The position numbers and the translations under genes are program-made. DNA of 64,000 bases, taken from Pseudanabaena sp. Salubria-1 (lineage in GTDB: Bacteria; Cyanobacteriota; Cyanobacteriia; Pseudanabaenales; Pseudanabaenaceae). Shown one piece after another: positions 16,136 to 25,282 of the stretch (its first letter is position 1; each line of letters starts with the position of its first letter). Below the pieces are notes generated by a model. That model did no database searches. It saw only the letters and a program-made list of their open reading frames with translations, and was not told where the DNA came from. The stretch covers positions 43,781 to 107,780 of the forward strand of contig JALQCR010000022.1 in assembly GCA_023336205.1 (NCBI GenBank), read 5' to 3'.

Positions 16136-17212
16136 ATGTTGCAAATTCGACTTGGCTTAATGACTGTGATGGCAAGCCTTAGCCTTATTGGTTGTACTAA
16201 TCAAGATCCGTCAAAATCATCACCGACATCTAGTAATTTGACGACAACCACGACGACAACTACTACTTCCAAAACGGTTTCTCCCTCTCCTGATACAACT
16301 CCAACAGCTACAAAGCCAGCCTCTATAGCTCCAAACACTTCAGCAAAAGCGCTTGCTATTGGCGATATCAAAGAACTTGAAGGCGATATTATCTGTGGCA
16401 AAAACAAGGTGATTTATGCCTATGGAGAGACTTCCAATTATCGAGTTTATATTTGTGCCGACTCAAAGGAGCCTGATCGCCCTAGATATTACATCAGCCG
16501 CAACAAAGATGGCAGTGGCGGTTTGGACTTAGAAGCAATGAATTATAATCCTCAGAAAGATGGGGCGATCGAGTTTAACAATGATGGATATATATATACT
16601 CTCGAATCACCTACTACTCAAAATCCTGAGCCCGTATTGCGGGTAACTTTCCCGAACAAAAAATTAACTGAAGAACAATTATTGCGATATCTGACGCGCT
16701 CAAATCCATCTAAGCCAGCAACTACTAATGCTGCCGCAGATCCATTGCAATATGTGCTACAAAACCGCGAAAGTTTAGGGGTTTGCAAGGATAACTTCCG
16801 TTCAGAAGATGGACAAAGAGGAATGGGTTCTAAAGCATTCCAACTTTCTGATAAAAAGTACTTGGTGCAAATTCAGTGTTTCCTAGCAGCTTATCAAGGA
16901 AACTTTGAATATGTTCTATGGATTGACGAAGCTCAGAAACCCCGTGTCGTCCCTCTTGAGTTTGATAGTTTCCAAGAGCCGAAAGCGGGTGAAAAGCCGC
17001 TACGGGTTACTTTCAGGTCGATCGCAGGTTTGCCCAGAGTTAATGTGCGATCGCAAACCATGACTAATTTTACCAAATTTCGAGGTGTCGGTGATTGTGG
17101 CTCTTCAGCTCTTTATAAATTAGAAGGCGATCGCATGGTTTTACAAGAATATCGAGCTAAATATGCCTGTGATGGCAATTATGTCCAAGACTTTCCAATA
17201 ATTTATCCATAA
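16136..17212 (+). CDS. Lipoprotein with DUF1176-like domain
   Basis: 358 residues. The lipobox SLIGC places the lipidated Cys at residue 20. A Thr/Ser/Pro-rich low-complexity spacer (about 21-70, including nine consecutive Thr) leads to two related globular parts. The C-terminal part (about 200-358) has GDCGSSALYKLEGD and KYACDG, the paired-cysteine pattern of DUF1176. The protein should be anchored at a periplasmic membrane face. Function is unknown. Confidence 0.75.
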   Translation: MLQIRLGLMTVMASLSLIGCTNQDPSKSSPTSSNLTTTTTTTTTSKTVSPSPDTTPTATKPASIAPNTSAKALAIGDIKELEGDIICGKNKVIYAYGETSNYRVYICADSKEPDRPRYYISRNKDGSGGLDLEAMNYNPQKDGAIEFNNDGYIYTLESPTTQNPEPVLRVTFPNKKLTEEQLLRYLTRSNPSKPATTNAAADPLQYVLQNRESLGVCKDNFRSEDGQRGMGSKAFQLSDKKYLVQIQCFLAAYQGNFEYVLWIDEAQKPRVVPLEFDSFQEPKAGEKPLRVTFRSIAGLPRVNVRSQTMTNFTKFRGVGDCGSSALYKLEGDRMVLQEYRAKYACDGNYVQDFPIIYP

Positions 17213-17275
17213 AAATAAAGATGGCGCGTTGCGCCATCTTTATTTTTAGCAAAGGCTGCGCATTGCGCAGCCTTT
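17211..17275. terminator. Two tandem hairpins, GC-GTT-GC and GC-ATT-GC loops
   Basis: The first pairs 17211-17227 with 17231-17247 (17 bp, perfect, overlapping the stop codon). The second pairs 17251-17261 with 17265-17275. They lie between two convergent genes and end in T-rich sequence, so they probably terminate both. Confidence 0.75.
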
Positions 17276-17278
17276 GGT

Positions 17279-18391
17279 TTAGGTAAATTTATATTTAGCA
17301 GTCACAAGACGATATATGCCACTAGCAGGATCTTCAATTGGTTTGAATTTGTAATCCTTAGCTGCTTCTCTAGCAATATCATCTAACTCAGAAATTCCAC
17401 TTAAAACAAGAAGGACAGTATCCTCTACGATTTTACCGTTAGGATCAACTAACCACATAAATGTGACTGTCCCACTTTTCCCAGAAGTATTTGCTCGTTT
17501 GGGCGGAATCCATTCCACTCCTTTTTCTCGTCTACTGTTATCTAGATCCGATAACAAAGCATCTGGAGGAGCAATTTCTGTATTTCTGAGTAATTTTCTG
17601 GCAGTCAAATCAAGAATTTTGGGATTAGTTATGTAAGCCGTTGCAAGATTGTCAATCGATTTCTCGCGGCGATCTCCATTGCCACCTGATTGATTTGTTG
17701 CAACTTTCTGAGGGACTTTATTATTGTCATTATTTTTGTTTGGAGCTATTCCAACATCCTTGAGATTGCCATTTTTAAACTCAGGCTTCAGATTATCCGC
17801 TGGCTTCACAGGAGCTGTATTATCGATCTGTCCAGACTGAGTAAAGCGCTGAGGTGACTCCTGTTTAGCTGTTGTAGGCGCAGGAGTTTGTGTTTTCACA
17901 AACTTTGCTGTATCAATATCATTGGTTAATGGAGGAACCGAGTACCGTTCTGTAATTGGTTCTAAACCTTCAAAACTGCTAAGGCTATCTAAGTCTAAGG
18001 TGGTTAACGGACTACTAGAAATGTCAGGGAATGTACTTTGTGGGGAACCAAATTTTGGCATGTTCTTTACGAATAAATTATCTATGGGCGATTTATTCGA
18101 TTTTGAGACATTTGGTAAAGGCTTAGGAGGCAGCTTGACAATTGGAAGAGTCGATACTACGACCTCACGAGTTTCTGATTTTTTGATCGGATTTGGGGCG
18201 GCTAGAGCAAAGACAGTATGGATTCCAACAGAAGCTGCTACAAGCAACCAAAAAGGGTGCTGCATAAACATCTGACCTGCTTTACTCGCAAATTGAAGTA
18301 CAGGATTCTTAGCAACTATATGTGCGGATTTAAACATAGTGTTATCAGCTTTACTTGCATTTAGTTCGCTTTTGGGTTCAATTGGCAACAT
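17279..18391 (-). CDS. TonB-like energy transducer
   Basis: 370 residues. One N-terminal membrane span (about 47-66, HPFWLLVAASVGIHTVFALA) is followed by a Pro/Lys-rich periplasmic linker. The C-terminal domain (about 300-370) resembles TonB_C (GTVTFMWLVDPNGKIVEDT, AREAAKDYKFKPI). It would transmit proton-motive force to outer-membrane receptors. It is preceded on the same strand by an ExbD-like gene. No ExbB/TolQ gene is present nearby. Confidence 0.75.
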   Translation of the reverse strand: MLPIEPKSELNASKADNTMFKSAHIVAKNPVLQFASKAGQMFMQHPFWLLVAASVGIHTVFALAAPNPIKKSETREVVVSTLPIVKLPPKPLPNVSKSNKSPIDNLFVKNMPKFGSPQSTFPDISSSPLTTLDLDSLSSFEGLEPITERYSVPPLTNDIDTAKFVKTQTPAPTTAKQESPQRFTQSGQIDNTAPVKPADNLKPEFKNGNLKDVGIAPNKNNDNNKVPQKVATNQSGGNGDRREKSIDNLATAYITNPKILDLTARKLLRNTEIAPPDALLSDLDNSRREKGVEWIPPKRANTSGKSGTVTFMWLVDPNGKIVEDTVLLVLSGISELDDIAREAAKDYKFKPIEDPASGIYRLVTAKYKFT

Positions 18392-18454
18392 TGCTTTGTT
18401 TTTTATAAGTATTTTGTTTTGGTAAGTATAAATTTACGAAGCAAAGCACTCGAA

Positions 18455-18889
18455 TCAAGACCTAGATGTGGCGATCGCCACCCGATTACCAGCGATCGCC
18501 CTTAATTCTGATAATCGACTAATCACAATTTGATATGAGACAGTTGAGTCATCAGCACTAAGTACAATCATGCCTCTGGTGGAAGCGGCTAAAAACCGAG
18601 TGATCTCTTGTGACAACTGCTGAGGTGGTATAGATTTTCCATCTTTTAACATTTGTCCCGCAGGATCAAGGGTGATTACGAAAACATCTTCTGGTTGAAG
18701 ATCTCCTGAATTTGATTCACCCTTACTATTGCGATCGCTAATTGGTAAATCAATTCCCACCCGACTTGGCATAGTCAGAGCGGCTGATAGCAAGATAAAA
18801 AATGCCAAAATCGAAAACACTACATCTAACAAAGCTGTTAGATTGATCTCAGCATTAGTCGATACTTGGTATTTCTTACGGATTTTCAT
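18455..18889 (-). CDS. ExbD/TolR-family proton-channel subunit
   Basis: 144 residues. A short basic N-terminus leads into one membrane span with the conserved proton-relay aspartate at residue 22 (LTALLDVVFSILAFFIL). The periplasmic domain has the ExbD fold motifs VFVITLDPAGQMLKDGK and GMIVLSADDSTVSYQIV. It works with ExbB/TolQ and TonB/TolA. TonB follows 63 bp downstream. Confidence 0.88.
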   Translation of the reverse strand: MKIRKKYQVSTNAEINLTALLDVVFSILAFFILLSAALTMPSRVGIDLPISDRNSKGESNSGDLQPEDVFVITLDPAGQMLKDGKSIPPQQLSQEITRFLAASTRGMIVLSADDSTVSYQIVISRLSELRAIAGNRVAIATSRS

Positions 18890-18927
18890 AAAGCAACTGC
18901 AATTGTTTAAATGTGACGCATCTATAG

Positions 18928-19314
18928 CTAAATTGTTTCTTGTGGCTTTGTGTAATTTACTTCCACAACTGTATGCACATTACCGCGAGGCGTAAAATCT
19001 CCTTTGACATTAATTCTCAAGGGATCGCCTGCCTTCACAAAATCATCAAGAATTTGATTAACCGCTTCTTCGTGGGAAATAAAGAGATCGCGATAGCTAT
19101 TGATGTACAGCTTGATTGCCTTGAGTTCCACCAATAACAGATTGGGTGTATAGGTAATATAAATTGTGGCAAAGTCGGGATAGCCTGAAAATGGACATTT
19201 GCTAGTAAATTCAGGAAGAGTTATTTGAATTTTGTAATCTCTCCCGATTCGAGGATTCGGGAAAGTGGTTAGATTTACTTCTGCGATCGCTTGTTCGCCG
19301 TACTTAACAGTCAT
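18928..19314 (-). CDS. queF: NADPH-dependent 7-cyano-7-deazaguanine reductase
   Basis: 128 residues, the short tunnel-fold form of QueF. It reduces preQ0 to preQ1 in queuosine synthesis. The active-site Cys40 and Asp47 are in FTSKCPFSGYPDFA, and the substrate-binding segment is ELKAIKLYINSYRD...FISHEEAVNQI. It is 38 bp upstream of the exbD-like gene but functionally unrelated to it. Confidence 0.95.
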   Translation of the reverse strand: MTVKYGEQAIAEVNLTTFPNPRIGRDYKIQITLPEFTSKCPFSGYPDFATIYITYTPNLLLVELKAIKLYINSYRDLFISHEEAVNQILDDFVKAGDPLRINVKGDFTPRGNVHTVVEVNYTKPQETI

Positions 19315-19387
19315 GTCTGCTCTGGTATAAAAAATAAAACTGCGAGAAATTTGCTTTAGTCTTCTAGCGTAGCAAATTTAAACTCAA

Positions 19388-19422
19388 AAAAAAGGAAGGA
19401 CGCTTAGCGTCCTTCCTTTTTT
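19388..19422. terminator. 16-bp perfect hairpin, GC-TTA-GC loop
   Basis: Arms 19388-19403 and 19407-19422 flank TTA, with an A-run before and a T-run after. It is read as a terminator from both strands, and lies between hpf and queF on the minus strand. Confidence 0.75.
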
Positions 19423-19456
19423 GAGGAACTATTAGCGTCCTCTTCTGAAGTTTGTC

Positions 19457-20032
19457 TTAATTTTTTTTGACATCATGAGGTTGAATTACGCCATAACCGC
19501 CATGATTTCGCTCATAGACAACGTTGATTTCCCCCGTATCAGCGTTACGAAAAACATAGAAGTCATGATCGATTAACTCCAGACGTTCAAGAGCCTCATC
19601 GACAGATAGTGCAGGCATGGCAAAGTACTTATTTCGCACAACCTGATTTGGCAACTCAACCACACGATTGCCATTTGGCAATGGTATAGGAGGTTGCTCA
19701 ACCACGGCAACACTGGTTTTTGCGGCAGCGCGATCGCTCTTGCGCTCCTTAAATTTCCGCAACTTGCGGGAAATCTTGTCAGCGACTAGGTCGATACTTG
19801 CATACAAATTCTCGCTCTTTTCCTCGGCGCGGATCACTGATCCATTGGCGTACACTGTTACTTCAGCCGATTGGCTAGGAGCAATGCGAGGGTTACGAGC
19901 CACAGATAGATGGACATCTACTTCTGTGGTTAATGCTTGGAAATGGCTCACCGCTTTGTCGATCTTTTGCTCGACGTACTCGCGAATGGCTTCCGTGACT
20001 TCAATATTCTTGCCTTGAATTACAAGTTTCAT
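19457..20032 (-). CDS. hpf: Long-form ribosome hibernation promoting factor (LrtA/HPF)
   Basis: 191 residues from ATG 20032. This start is preferred over the in-frame ATG at 20086 because the family begins MKLVIQGKNIEVTEAIREYV and GAGG lies about 10 bases upstream. The N-terminal domain (about 1-100) blocks the ribosome decoding site; the C-terminal domain (about 130-191, FAMPALSVDEALERLELIDH, FYVFRNADTGEINVVYER) dimerises 70S particles into 100S. In cyanobacteria this is the light-repressed lrtA. About 750 bp of non-coding sequence lies upstream. Confidence 0.95.
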   Translation of the reverse strand: MKLVIQGKNIEVTEAIREYVEQKIDKAVSHFQALTTEVDVHLSVARNPRIAPSQSAEVTVYANGSVIRAEEKSENLYASIDLVADKISRKLRKFKERKSDRAAAKTSVAVVEQPPIPLPNGNRVVELPNQVVRNKYFAMPALSVDEALERLELIDHDFYVFRNADTGEINVVYERNHGGYGVIQPHDVKKN

Positions 20033-20270
20033 CTCTATGACCTCGCTTCTGAGTTCCAAATCAGCTAAAAAATTTGAAACGCGCAATCTTGTTTTTAATT
20101 ACCCCACTGCGCCGAATAGCTGATTTGGCTATGAGATCACCATAACACTTTGCAGGTATTAGCAACCCAACTTCGATGCACTTCTTAACGTACGCTTAAC
20201 AACTGATTTTGGCGTTTTTATCGCTCATACCACGAAAAATACGAAATCCAAAAAATCTAAAATTCAAAGC

Positions 20271-20532
20271 AGCAATTCTCATTTTAAAAATCAATTTTTT
20301 GAAAGCTAAGTAGGCACGCTTAATTAATTACATATCCCAACCCGTAAGGTTTCGCCCCGCAGGGGCGAAACCTTACGGATTGAGGTAATTTATTCTGCAC
20401 AGGTACTTATCCTGCGACTAGCTTTTAAAAAATTGGTGTAATTACCCAAACCCATAAAGTTTCGCCCCTGCGGGGCGAAACTTTATGGGTTTGGGTAATT
20501 AATTAAGCGTATTTACTTAATGAGAATTACTG
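20271..20532. repeat. Large nested palindrome with two inserted hairpins
   Basis: Ends AGCAATTCTCATTTTAAAA and AATGAGAATTACT match the dispersed 9474-9594 family. Inside are a 17-bp perfect hairpin (20342-20358 / 20362-20378, loop GCA) and a 29-bp perfect hairpin (20440-20468 / 20472-20500, loop TGC), both with GTTTCGCCCC cores. It occupies the hpf-pgi divergent gap, and no gene is seen between 20033 and 20781. Confidence 0.75.
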
Positions 20533-20673
20533 AAATCTAAAGTTGATCGCAATCTGTAGGAATAACAGCAACAAGGTTGCTAATTATCACTTACGATTGG
20601 TTTGGTGCATAGCCAAAGGTTATGCATATTTAAGCTATTCACATTTACAACAATTTGTATGAAGTTTTAACAC

Positions 20674-20722
20674 AATATTTTTGTTGAAAGGGTTGCTTTG
20701 CAACCCTTTCAACAAAAATATT
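20674..20722. repeat. 23-bp perfect hairpin, GC-TTT-GC loop, upstream of pgi
   Basis: Arms 20674-20696 and 20700-20722 are perfectly complementary around TTT. It lies 60 bp before pgi in a divergent region, so it is not terminating a recognised gene. It could be a regulatory leader or an isolated repeat. Confidence 0.65.
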
Positions 20723-20781
20723 GGTTTTTACATCAGCGCAAAGCGCTGTAAGCTATTCACAAAGAGCAAAGTGAGGTTCGT

Positions 20782-22371
20782 ATGAGTTCGGCTGTGGAAC
20801 TGTGGCAACGTTATCAAGACTGGCTGTACTACCATTCAGAGTTGGGTCTGTACGTGGATATCAGTCGGATCAGGTTTACGCCAGACTTTGTGACACAGAT
20901 ACAACCTAAGTTTGTCAAGGCTTTCGCCGATATGAAAGCTTTAGAGCTAGGAGCGATCGCCAATCCTGATGAGCAACGGATGGTGGGGCATTACTGGCTG
21001 AGGTCGCCTGAAATCGCCCCTACAGAAGAATTGCGCAGAGATATTACAGAGACTCTTGATCGCATAGAAGATTTTACAAAGAAGGTACATACGGGGATCA
21101 TTCATCCACCAAGTGCACCAAAGTTTACAGATATTCTTTCGATTGGCATTGGTGGATCAGCCTTAGGACCACAATTTGTTGCCCAATGTTTTGCTAAGGC
21201 GGATGTACCCCTCAAAATTAGCTTCATCGATAACTCCGATCCCGATGGGATCGACTTAGTACTCGATCTGTTGGGCGATCGCCTTAGCACTACATTAGTG
21301 TTGGTGATTTCCAAGTCTGGCGGTACTCCTGAAGCAGCAAATGGTATGAAAGAAGCTGAGTTTGCCTTTAAAAAAGCAGGCTTGGATTTTGTGAAACATG
21401 CGATCGCAATTACAGGTGTCGGTAGTGCATTGGAGAAATATGCGATCGCTAATGGCTGGATCGATCAATTCCCCATGTATGACTGGATTGGCGGCAGAAC
21501 TTCGGAGCTCTCGGCAGTGGGTTTAGTACCTGCGGCTCTGCAAGGAATTGACATTCGCGAAATGTTGCGTGGAGCAGGTTTGATGGATGCCGCGACACGC
21601 ATTGAGGATATTCGACAAAACCCTGCGGCTCTTCTAGCAATGTCATGGTACTTCACAGGCAATGGCAAGGGTGAAAAAGATATGGTTGTCTTGCCATATA
21701 AGGATCGACTTTTGTTGTTTAGTCGATATCTGCAACAACTGGTGATGGAATCTCTCGGTAAAGAGAAAGATCTTGACGGCAATACTGTCTATCAAGGGAT
21801 TGCGGTCTACGGCAACAAAGGATCTACTGATCAACATGCCTATGTGCAGCAACTGCGCGAAGGTGTCCCTAACTTTTTTGCAACTTTTATCGAAGTTTTA
21901 CAAGACTCGGCAAAGCCACATCCCGAAGTTGAAGAAGGTGTTGTCTCTGGCGATTATTTACTAGGATTTCTTCAAGGTACTCGGAGTGCACTGTATGAAA
22001 ATGGTAGAGACTCAATTACAGTGACGATCCCGTTTGTTTCTGAGCTTACTGTTGGAGCATTAATTGCTCTTTATGAAAGAGCTGTCAGTTTTTATGCTTC
22101 ATTGGTGAATATCAATGCTTACCATCAACCTGGGGTTGAGGCAGGTAAAAAAGCTGGCGCAAAAGTACTTGCTTTACAAATGAAACTTGTTGACGCATTG
22201 AAAACGTCAACGGTTTCTCTCTCTTTAGAAGAAATTGCCATCAAAATCGACGCTCTAAATGAAATTGAGTCTTTATACCATATTGCAAGACATCTTCATG
22301 CCAACTGCAAAATCCTATTTGAAGGAGATTTGTCTAAACCAAAAACCTTGAAAATGATGTTGATTTTGTAA
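20782..22371 (+). CDS. pgi: Glucose-6-phosphate isomerase
   Basis: 529 residues, full length. It interconverts glucose-6-phosphate and fructose-6-phosphate. Sugar-phosphate-binding motifs are SIGIGGSALGPQFVA, SKSGGTPEAANGMKEAE and IGGRTSELSAVG; the catalytic Glu/His region is GNKGSTDQHAYVQQLREG. The C-terminal signature is PGVEAGKKAG. GTGAGG lies about 8 bases before ATG 20782. Confidence 0.97.
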   Translation: MSSAVELWQRYQDWLYYHSELGLYVDISRIRFTPDFVTQIQPKFVKAFADMKALELGAIANPDEQRMVGHYWLRSPEIAPTEELRRDITETLDRIEDFTKKVHTGIIHPPSAPKFTDILSIGIGGSALGPQFVAQCFAKADVPLKISFIDNSDPDGIDLVLDLLGDRLSTTLVLVISKSGGTPEAANGMKEAEFAFKKAGLDFVKHAIAITGVGSALEKYAIANGWIDQFPMYDWIGGRTSELSAVGLVPAALQGIDIREMLRGAGLMDAATRIEDIRQNPAALLAMSWYFTGNGKGEKDMVVLPYKDRLLLFSRYLQQLVMESLGKEKDLDGNTVYQGIAVYGNKGSTDQHAYVQQLREGVPNFFATFIEVLQDSAKPHPEVEEGVVSGDYLLGFLQGTRSALYENGRDSITVTIPFVSELTVGALIALYERAVSFYASLVNINAYHQPGVEAGKKAGAKVLALQMKLVDALKTSTVSLSLEEIAIKIDALNEIESLYHIARHLHANCKILFEGDLSKPKTLKMMLIL

Positions 22372-22414
22372 TTGAATCTCCAAATAAATGTGGCTCTTAA
22401 CGCCGCATTTATTT

Positions 22415-22466
22415 TAAAGTTAAAAAAAAATAAAATGGCTAAGCCATTTTATTTTTTTTAACTTTA
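22415..22466. terminator. 25-bp hairpin, GC-TAA-GC loop, pgi terminator
   Basis: TAAAGTTAAAAAAAAATAAAATGGC pairs with its complement after a short loop, with one base bulged in the A-run. The A-rich and T-rich arms make a good bidirectional terminator. Confidence 0.75.
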
Positions 22467-22529
22467 TATGGTTTATTTATTAGTCCACAAAAATATTGTT
22501 ACATTTTTGTGAGTTGGAATAGATATTTG

Positions 22530-22570
22530 AAAATAGTATTCTTAAATTTTTTGATTAAGAATACTATTTT
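22530..22570. promoter_or_regulatory. 16-bp hairpin in the leader of the cyclic-nucleotide-binding gene
   Basis: AAAATAGTATTCTTAA pairs with TTAAGAATACTATTTT around an AT-rich loop, 60 bp before the GTG start. It could be an upstream terminator or a leader element. Confidence 0.4.
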
Positions 22571-22629
22571 TACGAAAGAATCTGCAAAAATATGACTTCT
22601 TAAGTTTTATCCAGTTACCGAGGTTAAAT

Positions 22630-23166
22630 GTGAAGAAAATTTTACTTTTCTTTAGCGAACTCAATAATAGTGACCTTGACTGGCTTGTCCAGAAAGGAAA
22701 AAGCGAGACAATTGCTCCCGATCGCTTACTGATTCGAGAAGGTCAGATTAGTGAAGCTCTGTATATCGTTGTAAGCGGATCGTTCAGTGTAGCTATTGAA
22801 TCCCAAGATCACAAAGAACTTGCCAAAATTTCTGAAGGCGAAATTGTTGGTGAAGTATCTTTTATTGACACTAGACCCCCTCTTGCTAGTGTGCGATCTC
22901 TGGAGGAAAGCATCGTATTGTCAATACCAAGAGTTCAACTCTTGTCCAAACTTCAACAGGATATAAATTTTGCATCGCGATTTTATCGCGCCATTTGCCT
23001 TTGCCTTTCTGATCGCCTGCGCGGTACAGTTAGTCGTCTTGGATATGGTTACGATGTTGATGACTTAGAATCACATTTTGGTGGATTTGGACAATCTATG
23101 CTGAGTAACTTAGAACTAGCTGAAGCAAAATTTAATTGGCTGATTAAAAATGTTCGCAAAGCTTAG
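22630..23166 (+). CDS. Cyclic-nucleotide-binding-domain protein without HTH
   Basis: 178 residues. Residues about 5-120 form a CRP-type cNMP-binding domain (LIREGQISEALYIVVSGSFS, the phosphate-binding-cassette-like EGEIVGEVSFIDTRPPLASV). No helix-turn-helix follows; the tail is short and acidic. It probably senses a ligand and acts through a protein partner. The start is GTG 22630, because ATG 22628 is followed at once by TGA and GAGG sits about 9 bases upstream. The PBC arginine of true cAMP binders is not obvious (DTRPPLAS), so ligand binding is uncertain. Confidence 0.82.
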   Translation: MKKILLFFSELNNSDLDWLVQKGKSETIAPDRLLIREGQISEALYIVVSGSFSVAIESQDHKELAKISEGEIVGEVSFIDTRPPLASVRSLEESIVLSIPRVQLLSKLQQDINFASRFYRAICLCLSDRLRGTVSRLGYGYDVDDLESHFGGFGQSMLSNLELAEAKFNWLIKNVRKA

Positions 23167-23236
23167 CCTTTATAAAGATCAAATCTTGATTCCCAAACAG
23201 GTGAACGGCATCAAGATTTGAACAGCAACAATCATT

Positions 23237-23473
23237 TTAAAAAACATGAAAAATGGTAACACCTAGGATGGCTTCGACGACTGAGGCAATAACTAGCCCT
23301 GTCCAAAATCTTCCAATGTTTTTACTAAATCCCAACGCATTGTCTTCGCGACTCGCCGTAAAGAACATTGACCAAGCTTGAGTTTCACTTAGGCGAGCAA
23401 ACTGATTAAAGTCTTCACGAAAAGCGATCGGTGTAAAAAGATTTTTGCCATTAAAGTCAAATTTGGTTTCCAT
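23237..23473 (-). CDS. Small membrane-anchored protein, unknown
   Basis: 78 residues from ATG 23473, chosen because AGAGGA precedes it by about 7 bases; the frame remains open further upstream without such a site. A soluble part (FDFNGKNLFTPIAFREDFNQ) is followed by one C-terminal span (FWTGLVIASVVEAILGVTIF). I do not recognise the family. Confidence 0.7.
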   Translation of the reverse strand: METKFDFNGKNLFTPIAFREDFNQFARLSETQAWSMFFTASREDNALGFSKNIGRFWTGLVIASVVEAILGVTIFHVF

Positions 23474-23569
23474 GATTTCCTCTGAAGAAGTTACTTTATG
23501 TTTGATACAAATATCGTAACAATTGTTTACAATTAAAAGCAATATCTCTTAGGTGTGCTCTAGGTTTGC

Positions 23570-23620
23570 CATAAGACATAGAAAAGGCGGCATAAAGTGC
23601 CGCCTTTTCTATGTCTTATG
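23570..23620. terminator. 23-bp perfect hairpin, loop TAAAG
   Basis: Arms 23570-23592 and 23598-23620 pair perfectly. It follows accB on the minus strand and is the expected terminator of the efp-accB unit. Confidence 0.75.
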
Positions 23621-23643
23621 AGTAAATGAAAATAATCTCTTCT

Positions 23644-24132
23644 TTAATTTGCTTCGATTCGCATTAAAACTTGACCATACTCAACTGGTTGAGTATTTTC
23701 TACCAAGATTTCTACGATTTTGCCAGAGGCTTCTGATTCGATCTCATTCATTAGTTTCATGGCTTCGATGATGCAAACAGTGTGACCTTTTTTGACAATA
23801 TCGCCAATCTCAATAAACGGAGACTCGTCGGGACCTGGAGAACGGTAGAAAGTGCCAACCATGGGAGATGTGATTTCTATCAGTTTTTTGGAAGGAAGAG
23901 AATCTGCGATCGTCGTGGTATGGGACACAGTGCTTGCAGCCGTATTCTCGATCGCTGTTAATGGTCCTGGGGTACTAACAGTAGCTGTTGATATTGCCGC
24001 AGGTACGACAACTCTATTTTCGCTTTTACGGATGCTCAGACGGACATCGCCTGATTCTAGAGTCAGTTCGGTAATATCTGTCTTATTTAGAATCGTGACT
24101 AATTCACGTACTTGCTCTAAGCTAAATTCCAC
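23644..24132 (-). CDS. accB: Acetyl-CoA carboxylase biotin carboxyl carrier protein
   Basis: 162 residues. A variable Ala/Thr-rich linker joins an N-terminal helix (EQVRELVTILNKTDITELTL) to the C-terminal biotinyl domain with the biotinylated Lys126 in EAMKLMNEIE. It carries carboxyl groups in the first step of fatty-acid synthesis. The ATG directly follows the efp stop (24133), so translation is likely coupled; efp-accB is a conserved cyanobacterial pair. Confidence 0.96.
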   Translation of the reverse strand: MEFSLEQVRELVTILNKTDITELTLESGDVRLSIRKSENRVVVPAAISTATVSTPGPLTAIENTAASTVSHTTTIADSLPSKKLIEITSPMVGTFYRSPGPDESPFIEIGDIVKKGHTVCIIEAMKLMNEIESEASGKIVEILVENTQPVEYGQVLMRIEAN

Positions 24133-24693
24133 CTAATTTTCACGCCCCAAATACGTGTCTTCACGAGTATCAATTTTGATGTGATCGCCAATATTCACAA
24201 ATAGAGGAACGTTGATTGATGCACCAGTTTCAACTTTTGCGGATTTGCTGCCGCCTGTCGCTGTGTCACCCTTTAAGCCTGGATCAGTTTCGATCACTTC
24301 GAGGACAACAGTATTGGGCAATTCCACTTCAATGATTCTTTCACCCCAGCGTACTACATTGACTTCCATGCCTTCTTTGATGTACTTGACGCGAGTACCA
24401 ATCTGGGCAGTAGTTAATGTAGCTTCATCAAAGCTCTGCATATCCATAAAGACATAATCATCGCCTTCTTTATAGGTGTGCTGCATTGAGCTTTTTTCTA
24501 GAACTGCTTGAGGGAGTGTTTCGCCAGCCCTAAAGGTTTTTTCTAAGGTCTTACCTGTCATGGCGCTTTTTAGCGTGGTGCGAACAAATGCGGAACCTTT
24601 GCCTGGTTTTACGTGTAAAAATTCAACTACACGCCAGACTTCGCCATCAAGTTCAATTGTTACACCGGGTCGGAAATCGTTACTAGAGATCAT
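24133..24693 (-). CDS. efp: Translation elongation factor P
   Basis: 186 residues from ATG 24693 (MISSNDFRPGVTIELDG, the family N-terminus); an upstream TTG at 24720 is possible but unlikely. Three beta-barrel domains are present: KOW-like N-terminus with the loop KPGKGSAF (Lys32), OB-like centre, and the C-terminal GDHIKIDTREDTYLGR signature. EF-P relieves ribosome stalling at polyproline. The first gene of the efp-accB pair. Confidence 0.97.
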   Translation of the reverse strand: MISSNDFRPGVTIELDGEVWRVVEFLHVKPGKGSAFVRTTLKSAMTGKTLEKTFRAGETLPQAVLEKSSMQHTYKEGDDYVFMDMQSFDEATLTTAQIGTRVKYIKEGMEVNVVRWGERIIEVELPNTVVLEVIETDPGLKGDTATGGSKSAKVETGASINVPLFVNIGDHIKIDTREDTYLGREN

Positions 24694-24815
24694 TGCAGGT
24701 TGAGTAATAGCCAGTGACAATTTTAGCCTAGCGATGTAACCTTTGCGACAAAAAATATTAAAACCTACATAAAAGTAGGAGGAGGAACATATTAAGTACT
24801 TGGGGGGAAACTACC

Positions 24816-24897
24816 AAAACCTGTAAAGTTGCGCCCCGCAGGTGCTCAACTTTACAGGTTTTACTTTGTCAAAATCGGCTTCATAATGAGAATTGCT
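24816..24897. repeat. Hairpin plus CATAATGAGAATTGC end
   Basis: AAAACCTGTAAAGTTG pairs with CAACTTTACAGGTTTT (24816-24831 / 24847-24862). It is followed by AAAATCGGCTTCATAATGAG and AATTGCTG, the end of the dispersed palindromic family. It lies in the efp/thioredoxin divergent gap. Confidence 0.6.
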
Positions 24898-24964
24898 GTA
24901 TTTCATCTCTCCTACTTTTAGGGCAATTGTTATAGAATTGAGTTTTTAGAGGAGCGATCGCCAC

Positions 24965-25282
24965 ATGTCAGTAAAAAAGCAATTTGGTAGTTTTGACGAA
25001 TTGTTGGAGAGTTCAGAATTGCCTGTACTTGTAGACTTTTATGCACCTTGGTGTGGTCCTTGTCAGCTCATGACAGGGATTTTGGATAAGGTTAGTGAGA
25101 GAATGAAAGATAAAGTTCAGATCGTAAAGATCAATACTGATAATTATCCCGATCTCGCTTCACAGTATAAGGTTTATGCTTTACCGACATTGGTTTTGTT
25201 TAAGGATGGAGCACCTGTTGACAGAGTTGAGGGGGTAATTCAAGCTGATCAGTTATGCGATCGCATAGCAGTTCATGCATAA
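24965..25282 (+). CDS. Thioredoxin
   Basis: 105 residues, single thioredoxin domain with the active site WCGPC at 29-33, cis-proline segment YALPTLVLFKDG and no signal peptide, so a cytoplasmic disulphide reductase. GAGG lies about 12 bases upstream of ATG 24965. It is followed within its own stop region by a strong hairpin. It differs from m-type TrxA in its N-terminus, so the exact paralogue is not assigned. Confidence 0.95.
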   Translation: MSVKKQFGSFDELLESSELPVLVDFYAPWCGPCQLMTGILDKVSERMKDKVQIVKINTDNYPDLASQYKVYALPTLVLFKDGAPVDRVEGVIQADQLCDRIAVHA

